Assembly (NCBI GenBank): GCA_017577405.1
Contig: PIUA01000028.1
Span: forward strand, 1-64,000
Length of the DNA: 64,000 nucleotides
From: Bacillota bacterium
GTDB taxonomy: Bacteria; Bacillota; Limnochordia; Limnochordales; Limnochordaceae
Reading direction: 5' to 3'
The translations under genes were made by a program, and so were the position numbers. Of this stretch, positions 50,711 to 59,362 are shown piece after piece (the first letter of the stretch is position 1; each line of letters starts with the position of its first letter). The notes under the pieces are model-generated. The model was not told the DNA's origin, made no database searches, and saw only the letters and a list, made by a program, of their open reading frames with translations.

Positions 50711-51730
50711 ATGTACAAGCGGCGCTTCGTTGCGGACCTGGAGCCCGGTGAGCGGGTCGGGGATCTTTTTGTCGCCACGGAGAAGGAGCTGGCCCGCACC
50801 CAGTCGGGCAAGGTCTACCTGCGCCTCGCTCTTTCCGATCGGACGGGCCGCCTGCCCGCGGTCGCCTGGGAGGACGCGGAGGCCATCTACCAGCGCTTCG
50901 AGGACGGATCGGTGGTCCACGTGGAGGGGGAGGTGACCACCTACCGGGGCCAAACCCAGCTGACGGTCTTCCACCTCCGGCCAGCCCGGCCCGAGGAGGT
51001 GGAAGAGGAGGCCTACCTGCCCGTCTCCCGGTACCCCTTGGAGGCGATGGCGGCAGAGCTGGATGAGGTGGTCGCCTCCGTTCAGGACCCGTGGCTGCAG
51101 GCCCTCCTCCAGCGGTTCTTCGGCCCCGACTCGCCCACCCGTGCCCAGTTTCTCCGCCAGACGGCGGCCACCGGCGTCCACCACGCCTACCTGGGCGGCC
51201 TCCTCGAGCACGTCCTGGAGATGGTCCGGATCGCCCGGACCCTGGCCGCCCTCCACCCCGAGTACGTGAACGAGGACCTGATCGTCTCCGCCGTCCTCTT
51301 GCACGACATCGGCAAGCTGGACGAGTACACCCTGGAGGCCATGACCTTCCGCCAGACGGACCTGGGGCGGCTCTACGGCCACCTCTACCTGGGGGCCCGT
51401 CGGGTGGAGGAGGCGATCGCCGAGATTGAGGGCTTCCCCCCCGCCCTGGCCCAGGAGCTGATCCACTGCATCCTGAGCCACCACGGGCTCCTGGAGCACG
51501 GGGCCGTCGCCCTGCCCCAGACCCTCAACGCCCAGATCGTCCACTACGCCGACCTGGTCAGCGCACGGCTCAACCAGTTCCGCCAGCTCCTGGAAGGCCG
51601 GGGCCGGCGGGAGGCCCACGAGGCCTGGACGGAGTTCGATCGGCTCCTCGGGCTGCGGGCCTACCGGGGCTTCCTGAACCAAGAGCCCTCGGGCGGGCCG
51701 GGCGAGATCAACGGGCTCGGGAGGCTGTGA
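50711..51730 (+). CDS. yhaM: 3'-5' exoribonuclease YhaM family
   Basis: A 339-residue cytoplasmic nuclease with an N-terminal OB-fold (about 1-95; VYLRLALSDRTGRLPAVAWED) and an HD domain: GVHHAYLGGLLEHVLEMVRIA, LLHDIGKLDEY, and ILSHHGLLEHGA. YhaM degrades RNA and single-stranded DNA from the 3' end. ATG 50711 with GGGGAGG six bases upstream is chosen over a TTG at 50663, which lacks a site and would add residues absent from the family. Confidence 0.92.
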   Translation: MYKRRFVADLEPGERVGDLFVATEKELARTQSGKVYLRLALSDRTGRLPAVAWEDAEAIYQRFEDGSVVHVEGEVTTYRGQTQLTVFHLRPARPEEVEEEAYLPVSRYPLEAMAAELDEVVASVQDPWLQALLQRFFGPDSPTRAQFLRQTAATGVHHAYLGGLLEHVLEMVRIARTLAALHPEYVNEDLIVSAVLLHDIGKLDEYTLEAMTFRQTDLGRLYGHLYLGARRVEEAIAEIEGFPPALAQELIHCILSHHGLLEHGAVALPQTLNAQIVHYADLVSARLNQFRQLLEGRGRREAHEAWTEFDRLLGLRAYRGFLNQEPSGGPGEINGLGRL

Positions 51731-51864
51731 GAGGCCCCCGCAGGGTTGGGAAGGGTCAGCCCCTTTCCGGCGGTGGGAAAAGAGCGTACACTGGAGATGG
51801 ACGGGCGGGTCGGTGCTCCGCCTCAGGGGCCGAAAGATCCGCGTCCAGCCGAAGGAGGGCGTCT

Positions 51865-52824
51865 GTGGCACCCGAAAGAGCCAGCGGGCACCATCACCAC
51901 CAGCACCACCATCCCCTCCACGGGGCGGCCCACCACCAGAACCGGCGGGCCCTCCGGTGGAGCCTCTCGATCACCCTCACCTTCATGGGTGTGGAGGTGG
52001 TGGGTGGGTGGCTGGCCAACAGCCTCGCCCTCCTGTCGGATGCAGCCCACATGGCCAGCGATGCCGCCGCCTTGGGCTTGAGTCTTTTCGCGTTCTGGTT
52101 TGCCCGTCGGCCAGCCCCGGCCGACAAGACCTACGGCTACCACCGGACGGAGGTCCTGGCCGCCCTGGCCAACGCCGCGGGGCTCCTGGTCCTGGCCGGC
52201 CTGATCCTCCACGAGGCGTACGAGCGGCTCCTCGCCCCGCCGGACGTGGCCGGGCCCCTGATGCTGGTCGTCGCCGTTCTGGGGCTGGTGGCCAACGCCG
52301 CCAGCGCCTGGATGCTCCACCGCGGCGACATCCACGGTAATCTGAACCTGCGGGGCGCTTTCCTCCATGTGGTGGGCGACCTGGCAGGCTCGGTCGGGGC
52401 CATCCTCGCCGCGGCCATCATCGCCCTCACCGGGTGGACCGTGGTGGACCCCCTGATGAGCGGCCTGATCGCCCTCCTGATCATCGTTTCGGGCTGGCGA
52501 CTCCTGCGGGACAGCCTCAACGTGCTCATGGAAGGGGCCCCGGACCATCTCTCCGCCGCGGAGGTGGAGGCCGCCCTCTTGGAACAGCCCGGGGTGGCTG
52601 GTATCCATGATCTCCACATTTGGACCATCACCTCTGGCTTCCCGGCCCTTTCCTGCCACGTGGTGATGGAGCCGGGGGCCAGCCCCCACAGGGTGCTCCA
52701 CCATGTGCGGACCATGCTGGAGGAGCGCTTCGGGCTCCACCACGTCACCATCCAGGTGGAGAGCGAGCAGCAGGTCGATTGGGCGTGCGCCCTCTGCAAC
52801 CGGTCGGTGGCCCAGGAGTCCTAG
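51865..52824 (+). CDS. CDF family divalent metal exporter
   Basis: A 319-residue cation diffusion facilitator (CzcD-like). The N-terminus is His-rich (HHHHQHHHPLHGAAHHQ), followed by six membrane helices. The zinc-site residues are in SLALLSDAAHMASDAAALGLSLFAF (D/H in helix 2) and HVVGDLAGSVGAIL (helix 5), with a cytoplasmic C-terminal domain (GIHDLHIWTITSGFPALSCHV). Zn, Co or Cd export by proton antiport is expected. GTG 51865 has AAGGAGGG upstream. A TACACT at 51787-51792 may be its -10 box. Confidence 0.93.
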   Translation: MAPERASGHHHHQHHHPLHGAAHHQNRRALRWSLSITLTFMGVEVVGGWLANSLALLSDAAHMASDAAALGLSLFAFWFARRPAPADKTYGYHRTEVLAALANAAGLLVLAGLILHEAYERLLAPPDVAGPLMLVVAVLGLVANAASAWMLHRGDIHGNLNLRGAFLHVVGDLAGSVGAILAAAIIALTGWTVVDPLMSGLIALLIIVSGWRLLRDSLNVLMEGAPDHLSAAEVEAALLEQPGVAGIHDLHIWTITSGFPALSCHVVMEPGASPHRVLHHVRTMLEERFGLHHVTIQVESEQQVDWACALCNRSVAQES

Positions 52825-52878
52825 GCTTCAGCCCAAGCCTCTGAGGGCGGGCTGGCTCAGCTGGTCGGAGGGATGAGC

Positions 52879-54240
52879 ATGGAGGCTGTCGTCCGGCGTC
52901 TGACGCGCGCGGATCTTCCCCAGTACGCGGCCCTCTCTGCGTTCGCCTTCCAGGTGGATGAGCAGGCCCAGCGAGGCGCGCTGCGCCTGCTGCCCCCGGT
53001 GGCCTTGGGGGCCTTTACCCCCGACGGCGACCGGCTCCTGGCCGCTCTCCGGATCTGGCCCTTTCTCGCCTACTTCCAGGGACGCCCTGTGCCCACGGGG
53101 GGCGTCGCCTCGGTGGCCAGCTGGCCCGAGGTTCGGCGCCAGGGGCTGGTGGGCCGGTTGATCCGGGAGAGCTTGGAGCTGATGCGGGCCGAAGGGCAGG
53201 CGGTCTCCGCCCTCTACCCCTTCTCCTATCCCTTCTACCGGCGGTACGGCTGGGACCTGGCCTTCACCCAGACCCTCTACCAGATCCCCATGGGGGAGCT
53301 GGACGCCTTCCGCCGCCCGCCCGGCGGCCACTTCCGGCCGGCCGAACCCGACGATCTCCCCGCCCTCGACGCCCTCTACCGGCGCTTCGTCCGGCGGTGG
53401 AACGGGCCCCTCCTCCGGGAGAGCAGCTGGTGGCAGCAGCGGGTGCTCAACCACCCGGGCCGGCCCGCCCCGGGCATCGGCGCCCGCCGGACCGTCCTGT
53501 GGGAGGATGACCACCGCCTGCGGGCCTACGTGGTCTACGGGTTCCAGTCGCCCGATCCCCAGGTCCCGGCCGCGGAGCAGCGCCTGCTCCGGGTCTACGA
53601 CTGGGCCGTGGAAGACGGCGGGGCCTTTCGGGCCCTCCTCTCCTTCTTGGTTCAGCACGACTCCATGGCCGCCACGCTAATCCTCCCGGCGCCTTCCGAC
53701 TGGGATTTTTTGCCGCTCTTGGTCAACCTCCGGGTGGAGGTTCAAAAGAAGGCGGGCGCCATGTTGCGGATCATCGACATGGACCGCTTTCTCCAGCAGG
53801 TGGTGCCGCCCCGGCCCCCGGTGGCCCCGTTCGGTGACGATGGGAGCCCCCTGCCGGAGGCCGTTGAGCTGGAGGTGGAGGACGAGCTGGCACCCTGGAA
53901 CCGGGGGCGCTGGCTCCTCCCCTTGGGGCCTGGCCCCGCCCAAGCCCTCCCGCCGGACGAGCCAGGGCCCTCTGGCCGGGGCCGGCCCCGGCTGGCGGGG
54001 TCGATCCAGGTCTGGTCCCAGGTGCTGAGCGGGTACCTGCCCGCGCTGCAGGCCTGGCACCTGGGCCTCCTCACCCTGGTCGATCCCGAGGCGGCGGATC
54101 CGGCCAACCCGGAACCGGGCACCGACCCGTCGGACGATCCCATGGGCGTCGACGGACCCCTCCGGCGGCGCGAGCGGCTCTTGCGGGCCTTCGACCGGCG
54201 GCTGGGCTTGCGCGCCACCTACCTGCCCGATTTCTTCTGA
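52879..54240 (+). CDS. Eis-like GNAT N-acetyltransferase with SCP2-type domain
   Basis: A 453-residue protein of the enhanced-intracellular-survival type: an N-terminal GNAT domain (RLTRADLPQYAALSAFAF; GVASVASWPEVRRQGLVGRLIRESL as acetyl-CoA site; ALYPFSYPFYRRYGWDLAF), a second GNAT-like domain (about 150-300), and a C-terminal sterol-carrier-like domain. Eis proteins acetylate amines including aminoglycosides, but many homologues have unknown acceptors. ATG 52879 is selected because GGAGGG is 6 bp upstream and abuts the alternative ATG at 52873. The isochorismatase gene starts 13 bp downstream. Confidence 0.87.
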   Translation: MEAVVRRLTRADLPQYAALSAFAFQVDEQAQRGALRLLPPVALGAFTPDGDRLLAALRIWPFLAYFQGRPVPTGGVASVASWPEVRRQGLVGRLIRESLELMRAEGQAVSALYPFSYPFYRRYGWDLAFTQTLYQIPMGELDAFRRPPGGHFRPAEPDDLPALDALYRRFVRRWNGPLLRESSWWQQRVLNHPGRPAPGIGARRTVLWEDDHRLRAYVVYGFQSPDPQVPAAEQRLLRVYDWAVEDGGAFRALLSFLVQHDSMAATLILPAPSDWDFLPLLVNLRVEVQKKAGAMLRIIDMDRFLQQVVPPRPPVAPFGDDGSPLPEAVELEVEDELAPWNRGRWLLPLGPGPAQALPPDEPGPSGRGRPRLAGSIQVWSQVLSGYLPALQAWHLGLLTLVDPEAADPANPEPGTDPSDDPMGVDGPLRRRERLLRAFDRRLGLRATYLPDFF

Positions 54241-54253
54241 AGGAGGTACCGCC

Positions 54254-54856
54254 ATGCAGGTGGAGGTTCCCGAGTACACCCTGGCCGACGAGGTCCTGCT
54301 GGACCCTTCCACCACCGCGCTGATCGTGGTGGACATGCAGCGAGACTTTGTGGAGCCGGACGGGAAGCTGTACGTGCCCGACGCCCAGGGGACGGTCCCC
54401 GTCATCCGGGACCTGTTGGAACGGGCTCGGGCGGCCGGCGCTTTCCGGGTCTTCACCCAGGACAGCCACGGATCCGAAGATCCCGAGTTCAGCATCTGGG
54501 GCGAGCACGCGGTGGAGGGCACACCGGGCTGGGAGATCATTGATGAGCTGAAGCCCCAGGCCGGCGAGTACGTGGTCCGCAAGCTCCGCTACGACGCCTT
54601 CTACGGCACCTCTCTGGAGCACCAGCTGCGGGTGCGGAACATCGAGACGGTCATCGTCTGCGGCACCGTGGCCAACATCTGCGTTCACTACACGGCCGCG
54701 TCCGCCGCCCTCCGGTGGTTCAAGGTGGTCCTCCCCGTCGACGGGATCTCGGCCCTGCACCCCTTCGATCTCCAGGCCTCCATCCGCCAGACCGCCTCCC
54801 TCTTCAACGGGATCGTCACCCGGGGCTCGGCCATCCAGTTCGGGCAGCCGCGGTGA
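54254..54856 (+). CDS. isochorismatase-like cysteine hydrolase
   Basis: A 200-residue member of the nicotinamidase/isochorismatase superfamily with the catalytic triad: Asp27 in IVVDMQRDF, Lys in VVRKLRYDAFYGT, and Cys in VIVCGTVANICVHYTA with the expected cis-peptide. This favours amide hydrolysis (nicotinamidase-like), but substrate residues cannot be resolved. ATG with GAAGGAGGT upstream. It directly follows the Eis-like gene and is convergent with hemY. Confidence 0.9.
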   Translation: MQVEVPEYTLADEVLLDPSTTALIVVDMQRDFVEPDGKLYVPDAQGTVPVIRDLLERARAAGAFRVFTQDSHGSEDPEFSIWGEHAVEGTPGWEIIDELKPQAGEYVVRKLRYDAFYGTSLEHQLRVRNIETVIVCGTVANICVHYTAASAALRWFKVVLPVDGISALHPFDLQASIRQTASLFNGIVTRGSAIQFGQPR

Positions 54857-54871
54857 CGGGCCGGTTCCTGC

Positions 54872-56350
54872 TCACCGGTCGGCTGTCGATGGGGAGGGCA
54901 AGGGGCGGCCCGCCTCCCGGTCCAGCTCCGCCAGCACCTGGCGGGCGGCCTGGAGGCCGCTTTCGATGCAGGCGGGGAGCCCCACGCCCCGGTAAGGGGC
55001 ACCGGCCAGGGCCAGCCGAGGGAGCCGCCCCAAGGCGGCCTCCAGCCGGTCCATCCGCTCCAGGTGGCCGACGGTGTACTGGTGCATCCCTTGGGGCCAG
55101 CGGAAGACCCGGGCGAAAAGGGGGGGCGCGGTGACGCCCAGCATGGCCCGCAGCTCCTCCCGGGCCGCGGCCACCAGATCCTCGTCGTCGGCCTCCACCA
55201 GCCGGGGCTGCTGGACCCCCCCGACGAAGCAGCGGATCAGCTCCACGTCCTCCTCAGGCTGGGGCCGGGGCCACTTGCGGGAGAGGTAGGTCGCTCCCAT
55301 GATCTTCCGACCCTCCACCGCCGGCACGAGAAAACCCGACCCCTGCAAGGGCCGCGGGAAGGCGTCCCGGCGGAAGGCCAGGGTGATGGTGGCGGTGGAG
55401 ACCTGGGGGACGCTGGCCACCAGGTCCGCGGCCGCCGGATCCAGGGGGCGGAGGAGCCGGGCCGCCTCGGCCGCCGGGGTGGCCAGGATCACCCCGCGGG
55501 CGGTGAGGCTGTCGCCCCCCGCCAAGAGGAGCCGGTACCCGTCGGCCTCGCGGTCCACCCGCTCCACCCGGGTCCCCACCCGCACCGTGCCCGGCGGGAG
55601 GGTGTCGGCCATGGCTTGGACCAGCTGGCCCAGGCCCCCCCGGAAGCTCATGAAGAAGGTCCGGCGGGGCCCCGGCTCCCCCTCCGGGCGCGGGCGCCGC
55701 CGGCGGCGGTTCTGCCGCCTGAGGACGAAGGCGGCCCGGACCAGGCCGCCGTACGCCTGCTCCAGCTCGACGAACCGGGGGAAGCTGGCCCGGACGCTCA
55801 TGGTCGCCGGATCTCCGGCATGGATGCCCGCCACCAGGGGCTCGGCCAGGCGCTCCAGGGCCTCCCGGCCCAGGCGCCGGACCACGAAGGCCTCCAGGCT
55901 CTCGTCGGCCTCGCCCCAGCGGGGCGGGATGACCGCGTCCAAGGCCATGCGCAGCTTGCCCCGCCAGGAGAAGAGCCTCGAGGTGACCACAGGGAGGAGG
56001 CGGGTGGGCACCAGGTTGAGGAGCCCCGGCGGGAGGGGATGGAGCCTGCCCCGGGACCAGATGAAGGAGCCGCTGCTCCCTTGGGGCAAGAGTTCCGCCT
56101 CCAAACCCAGGCGGCGGGCCATCTCCAAGACCCCCGGCTTGGAGGTGACGAAGCTGTCGGGCCCGCCTTCAAGCAGGTAGCCCTGCTCCCAGACCGTGAG
56201 CACCTTGCCCCCCACCTGGGGCGAGGCCTCCAAGAGCGCCACCCGCCAGGGGGAAGGCCTCCCCGCCTGCCCCTGGACCGCCTCCAGGGCGGCCGCGAGA
56301 CCGGCGACGCCCCCGCCCACCACGGCCAGATCCACCTGCTGTGCCACCAC
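54872..56350 (-). CDS. hemY: coproporphyrinogen III oxidase (HemY/CgoX type)
   Basis: FAD-dependent oxidase of 492 residues that makes coproporphyrin III in the Gram-positive haem route. It has the dinucleotide motif VVGGGVAGLAAALEA near residue 10, GGPDSFVTSKPGVLEMARRLGLE, and a C-terminal FAD-binding stretch LALAGAPYRGVGLPACIESGLQAARQVL. The product partner is HemH, encoded immediately upstream. A basic insert (QNRRRRRPRPEGEP) near 220 is unusual. GTG start with GGGGAGA upstream. Last gene of the haem operon, after an internal hairpin at 56381-56410. Confidence 0.93.
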   Translation of the reverse strand: MVAQQVDLAVVGGGVAGLAAALEAVQGQAGRPSPWRVALLEASPQVGGKVLTVWEQGYLLEGGPDSFVTSKPGVLEMARRLGLEAELLPQGSSGSFIWSRGRLHPLPPGLLNLVPTRLLPVVTSRLFSWRGKLRMALDAVIPPRWGEADESLEAFVVRRLGREALERLAEPLVAGIHAGDPATMSVRASFPRFVELEQAYGGLVRAAFVLRRQNRRRRRPRPEGEPGPRRTFFMSFRGGLGQLVQAMADTLPPGTVRVGTRVERVDREADGYRLLLAGGDSLTARGVILATPAAEAARLLRPLDPAAADLVASVPQVSTATITLAFRRDAFPRPLQGSGFLVPAVEGRKIMGATYLSRKWPRPQPEEDVELIRCFVGGVQQPRLVEADDEDLVAAAREELRAMLGVTAPPLFARVFRWPQGMHQYTVGHLERMDRLEAALGRLPRLALAGAPYRGVGLPACIESGLQAARQVLAELDREAGRPLPSPSTADR

Positions 56351-56380
56351 ACCGTCTCCCCTCTGGACCCCAAAGGCAGC

Positions 56381-56410
56381 GGCCGAACCGGTCCCGGGAC
56401 CGGCTCGGCC
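56381..56410 (-). repeat. hairpin between hemH and hemY
   Basis: GGCCGA and TCGGCC flank the perfect palindrome CCGGTCCCGGGACCGG with one A-C mismatch, making a long GC stem in the 89-bp intergenic gap. No T-run is present. It may stabilise the upstream message or reduce hemY expression. Confidence 0.5.
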
Positions 56411-56439
56411 TCAGGCCCCGGGCCTGCCCTCTGGCCCTT

Positions 56440-57354
56440 TTAGTCTCCCAGGCTCGCCTCCACCAGGTCGGCCAGCGCCTCGATGAACTTGGGCTGCAGG
56501 TTGGGGCACGGCACCCGGATGAACTCCAGCCCCAGCTTGGCCGCGTGCTCCTTGTGGAGCACGTCGTTGTCGTAGAGGGTCTCCAGGTGGTCGGCGACGA
56601 AGCCGATGGGGTTGACCACCACCCGGCGGTACCCCTCGGCGTGGAACCGGTCCATGACCTCCTCCACCTCGGGGCCCACCCAGGGCTCCCTCGACGCCTG
56701 CCCCACGCTCTGGAAGGCCAGCTCCCAGGGGAAAGGCCCCACCCGGTCATGGATCCCCGCGGCCGCCGCCCGAAGCTGCTCCACGTACGGATCGCCCTGC
56801 TCCACAAACCGCGTGGGGATGCTGTGGGCGCTGAAGATGACCGGCGTCTCCGCCCGCTCTTCCGGCGACAGGCCCTGGAGGGCCTCCTCCATCCGCTCCG
56901 CCAGGGCATCCAGGTAGGTGGGATGGTCGTACCAGTCCCCGGGGAAGCGGATCTCCAGGGTGGAGCCCCGCTGGGCCGCCTCCTGGCGGACCTGCTCCTC
57001 GTACGCCTGGGTGCTCACCCGAGACCGGTAGGGGGCCAGGCTCAGCGCGACCAGCCGGGTGACGCCGTCGGCGACGATGGTGTCGAAGGTGTCGCCGATG
57101 AAGGGGCGGGCGTACTGCATGCCCACGTACACCCGCAGGGGCCGGCCCCGCCGCGCCAGCACCGCCTCCAGCGCCTGGGCCTGGCGCCGGGTGGTCTCAG
57201 GCAGCGGCGACCCCCCGCCCAAGAGCCGGTACCGTTCGATGACGTCCTGCTCCACGTGGGGCGGAGGCGTCCGCCGCATCAGCTTCCGCAGAAAGTCGGG
57301 GATCTCCTCCAAGGTCTCGGGGCCGCCGAAAGCCATCAAGAGTACGGCATCCAT
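56440..57354 (-). CDS. hemH: coproporphyrin III ferrochelatase
   Basis: Inserts ferrous iron into coproporphyrin III (CpfC in the Gram-positive route). The 304-residue protein shows AVLLMAFGGPETLEEIPDFL, RVYVGMQYARPFI, VALSLAPYRSRVSTQAYE, the metal-site His in VIFSAHSIP near 175 and Glu in PIGFVADHLETLYDND near 255. ATG start at 57354. It lies 18 bp downstream of hemE. Confidence 0.95.
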   Translation of the reverse strand: MDAVLLMAFGGPETLEEIPDFLRKLMRRTPPPHVEQDVIERYRLLGGGSPLPETTRRQAQALEAVLARRGRPLRVYVGMQYARPFIGDTFDTIVADGVTRLVALSLAPYRSRVSTQAYEEQVRQEAAQRGSTLEIRFPGDWYDHPTYLDALAERMEEALQGLSPEERAETPVIFSAHSIPTRFVEQGDPYVEQLRAAAAGIHDRVGPFPWELAFQSVGQASREPWVGPEVEEVMDRFHAEGYRRVVVNPIGFVADHLETLYDNDVLHKEHAAKLGLEFIRVPCPNLQPKFIEALADLVEASLGD

Positions 57355-57372
57355 CCCTCATCCGCCTCCCGC

Positions 57373-58437
57373 TCACGATCCTTCGGTCCCTCCGCCGGCC
57401 CGCCGGCTCAACCGGTGGACCGCCTCCACCATGGCCGCCACGTGCTCCACGGGGGTGTCCGGCAGCACCCCGTGCCCCAGGTTGACCACGTGCCCCGGCA
57501 GCCCCTGGAGGGTGCCGGCCCGCTCCAGCAGGTGGGCCACCTGCGCCTCGATCACCGGGGGCGGCGCGAGGAGCACGAGGGGGTCCAGGTTCCCCTGAAC
57601 CGCCACATCCGGGCCCAGCCGGCGCCGGGCCTCGCCGATGTCCACCCGCCAGTCGAGGCCGATCACGTCCCCACCCGCCTCCCGGATCAGCTCCAGGTAG
57701 CCCGACGTCTGGCCGGCAAAGTGGATGACGGGCACCCCCGTGTCCTGGAGGCCGCGCAGAACCCGGCGGGAGTAGGGCAGGACGTGCTGGCGGTAGTCTT
57801 GGGGGCTGAGGGCGCCGGCCCAGGAGTCGAAGAGCTGGACGGCCTGCGCCCCCGCCTCGATCTGGGCCCGCAGGTAAGCCAGGGTGATCTCCGCCAGCCG
57901 ATCCATCAGGGCGTGCCAGAGCTGGGGCGCCTCCCACATCATCCGCTTGCAGTGCCGGTACTGCCGGGAGGGGCCCCCTTCCACCGCGTAGCTGGCCAGG
58001 GTGAAGGGCGCCCCGGCAAAGCCGATGAGGGGCACCTTCCCGTCCAGTTCCCGCCGGACCAGACGGATGGTCTCCAGCACGTAGCCCAGGTCTTGGTGGG
58101 GCTCGAAGGGAGGCAGGCCAGCCAGATCGCCCTCGCTCCTGATGGGCCGGGCGATGACCGGGCCCTCGCCCTGGACAAAGGTCAAACCCAGGCCCAGGGC
58201 GTCCAGGGGCAGGAGGATGTCGGCAAAGAGGATGGCCGCATCCACCCCCACCCGGTCCACGGGCATCAGGGTCACCTCGGTGGCCAGCTCGGGGGTGCGG
58301 GCCATGGTGAGGAAGTCGTACTTCTGGCGCAGGGCCCGGTACTCGGGCAGGTACCGGCCCGCCTGCCGCATGAGCCACACCGGCGCGCAGTCCACCGGCT
58401 CACGCCGGCAGGCGCGGAGGAATCGGTTGCTCCTCAT
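57373..58437 (-). CDS. hemE: uroporphyrinogen decarboxylase
   Basis: Converts uroporphyrinogen III to coproporphyrinogen III. The 354-residue TIM barrel has the family signature PVWLMRQAGRYLPEYRALR near residue 20, the catalytic Asp in ILFADILLPLDALGLG, GFAGAPFTLASYAVEGG, and VHYFAGQ-like VIHFAGQTSGYL, followed by GLDWRVDIGEARRRLGPDVAVQGNLDP. It sits between hemQ and hemH in a minus-strand operon. Confidence 0.96.
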   Translation of the reverse strand: MRSNRFLRACRREPVDCAPVWLMRQAGRYLPEYRALRQKYDFLTMARTPELATEVTLMPVDRVGVDAAILFADILLPLDALGLGLTFVQGEGPVIARPIRSEGDLAGLPPFEPHQDLGYVLETIRLVRRELDGKVPLIGFAGAPFTLASYAVEGGPSRQYRHCKRMMWEAPQLWHALMDRLAEITLAYLRAQIEAGAQAVQLFDSWAGALSPQDYRQHVLPYSRRVLRGLQDTGVPVIHFAGQTSGYLELIREAGGDVIGLDWRVDIGEARRRLGPDVAVQGNLDPLVLLAPPPVIEAQVAHLLERAGTLQGLPGHVVNLGHGVLPDTPVEHVAAMVEAVHRLSRRAGGGTEGS

Positions 58438-58491
58438 GGATCCGCCTCGCTTCCGTGGGGAAAGGTGGATGGCCCCCAGGCTCGGGCAGGG

Positions 58492-59244
58492 TTACAAGCC
58501 CAAGTACCCAGGCACCTCTCGGGGCTCCAGCCGGATCCCCACGTAGAAGCTCCCGAACTCCGCGTACCGGGCGCTCACCTCGTCGAAGCGCATCTCGTAG
58601 ATCAACTTCTTGAAGTTCAGGGGATCGTCGCTGAAGAGGGTGACGCCCCACTCCCAGTCGTCGAAGCCGATGGCGCCCGTCACCATCTGGGTGACCCGGT
58701 CGCCGTAGCGGCGGCCCGTCTCGCCGTGCTCCCGCATCAGCCGGCTCCGCTCCTCCATGGGGAGACGGTACCAGTTCTCCTCTTCCCCCCGCCGCCGGTT
58801 CATGGGGTAGAAGCAGATGTGGCTGGCCGGCGGGATCTGAAAGTGGAGCCGCCTCCGCAGGGTGGGGTCGGCCAGGGGGTCGGCGGCCGCCTTGCCCCGG
58901 GACCCGTAGGTGCTCAGCTCGATGACGGAGACGAACGAAGAGGTGCGCCGGGAGACCTGGGCCCAGCGGGTCCGGTCCAGCTCCAGCTCCAAACGGTTCA
59001 GGGCCTTCAGGGTGGGTCGCAGGTGGAGCAGCATCAGGTGGCCCTTGTGGCCCAAGAGACTGTAGACCGCGCTGCTCCCGTCCTCAGCGTCTTCCACCCC
59101 GACGGCCCGTTCCAGGTAGCGGACCAGCTCGTCCACGGCCGCATCCCGCTGCTGGGGCGTCAAGGCCTGCCAGGCGGCCCAGTCCACCTGACGGATGTCG
59201 TGCAGTGCGTACCAGCCCTCGAGGGTCTCGGGAGCTCGGTTCAT
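58492..59244 (-). CDS. hemQ: coproheme decarboxylase (chlorite dismutase family)
   Basis: Completes haem synthesis by decarboxylating coproheme with peroxide. The 250-residue protein has the HemQ-specific NWYRLPMEERSRLMREHGETGR, containing the catalytic Tyr and the proximal His near 170, and VTGAIGFDDWEWGVTLFSDDPLNFKKLIYEMRF region motifs. Its presence with hemE, hemH and hemY defines the coproporphyrin-dependent pathway of Firmicutes and Actinobacteria. It is the first gene of the operon and has a clear promoter at 59283-59311. Confidence 0.95.
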   Translation of the reverse strand: MNRAPETLEGWYALHDIRQVDWAAWQALTPQQRDAAVDELVRYLERAVGVEDAEDGSSAVYSLLGHKGHLMLLHLRPTLKALNRLELELDRTRWAQVSRRTSSFVSVIELSTYGSRGKAAADPLADPTLRRRLHFQIPPASHICFYPMNRRRGEEENWYRLPMEERSRLMREHGETGRRYGDRVTQMVTGAIGFDDWEWGVTLFSDDPLNFKKLIYEMRFDEVSARYAEFGSFYVGIRLEPREVPGYLGL

Positions 59245-59282
59245 AGAGCCTGTCCTCCGTTCTCAGGGGCCAAGGCAGTCTT

Positions 59283-59311
59283 ATCATAACAAAGGGAACA
59301 GGGGGCGACAA
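59283..59311 (-). promoter_or_regulatory. promoter of the hemQEHY operon
   Basis: On the minus strand TTGTCG (59311-59306) and TATGAT (59288-59283) are separated by 17 bp. Transcription should start near 59276, about 30 bp before hemQ. Confidence 0.75.
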
Positions 59312-59362
59312 CGGCAAGGCCGTGGACAGCAAAGCGGGCAGGCCTGCGCCCCATCGAGCACC

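Noticed and set aside
51764-51780. TTTCC/GGAAA inverted repeat before the CDF exporter as a metal-regulator operator
   Set aside because: Only 5-bp arms; too short to distinguish from chance.
56351-59289. 982-codon plus-strand frame antisense to hemH, hemE and hemQ
   Set aside because: It is a shadow of the haem genes; its His/Pro/Gly-rich product has no fold signatures, whereas the minus-strand proteins carry full family motifs.
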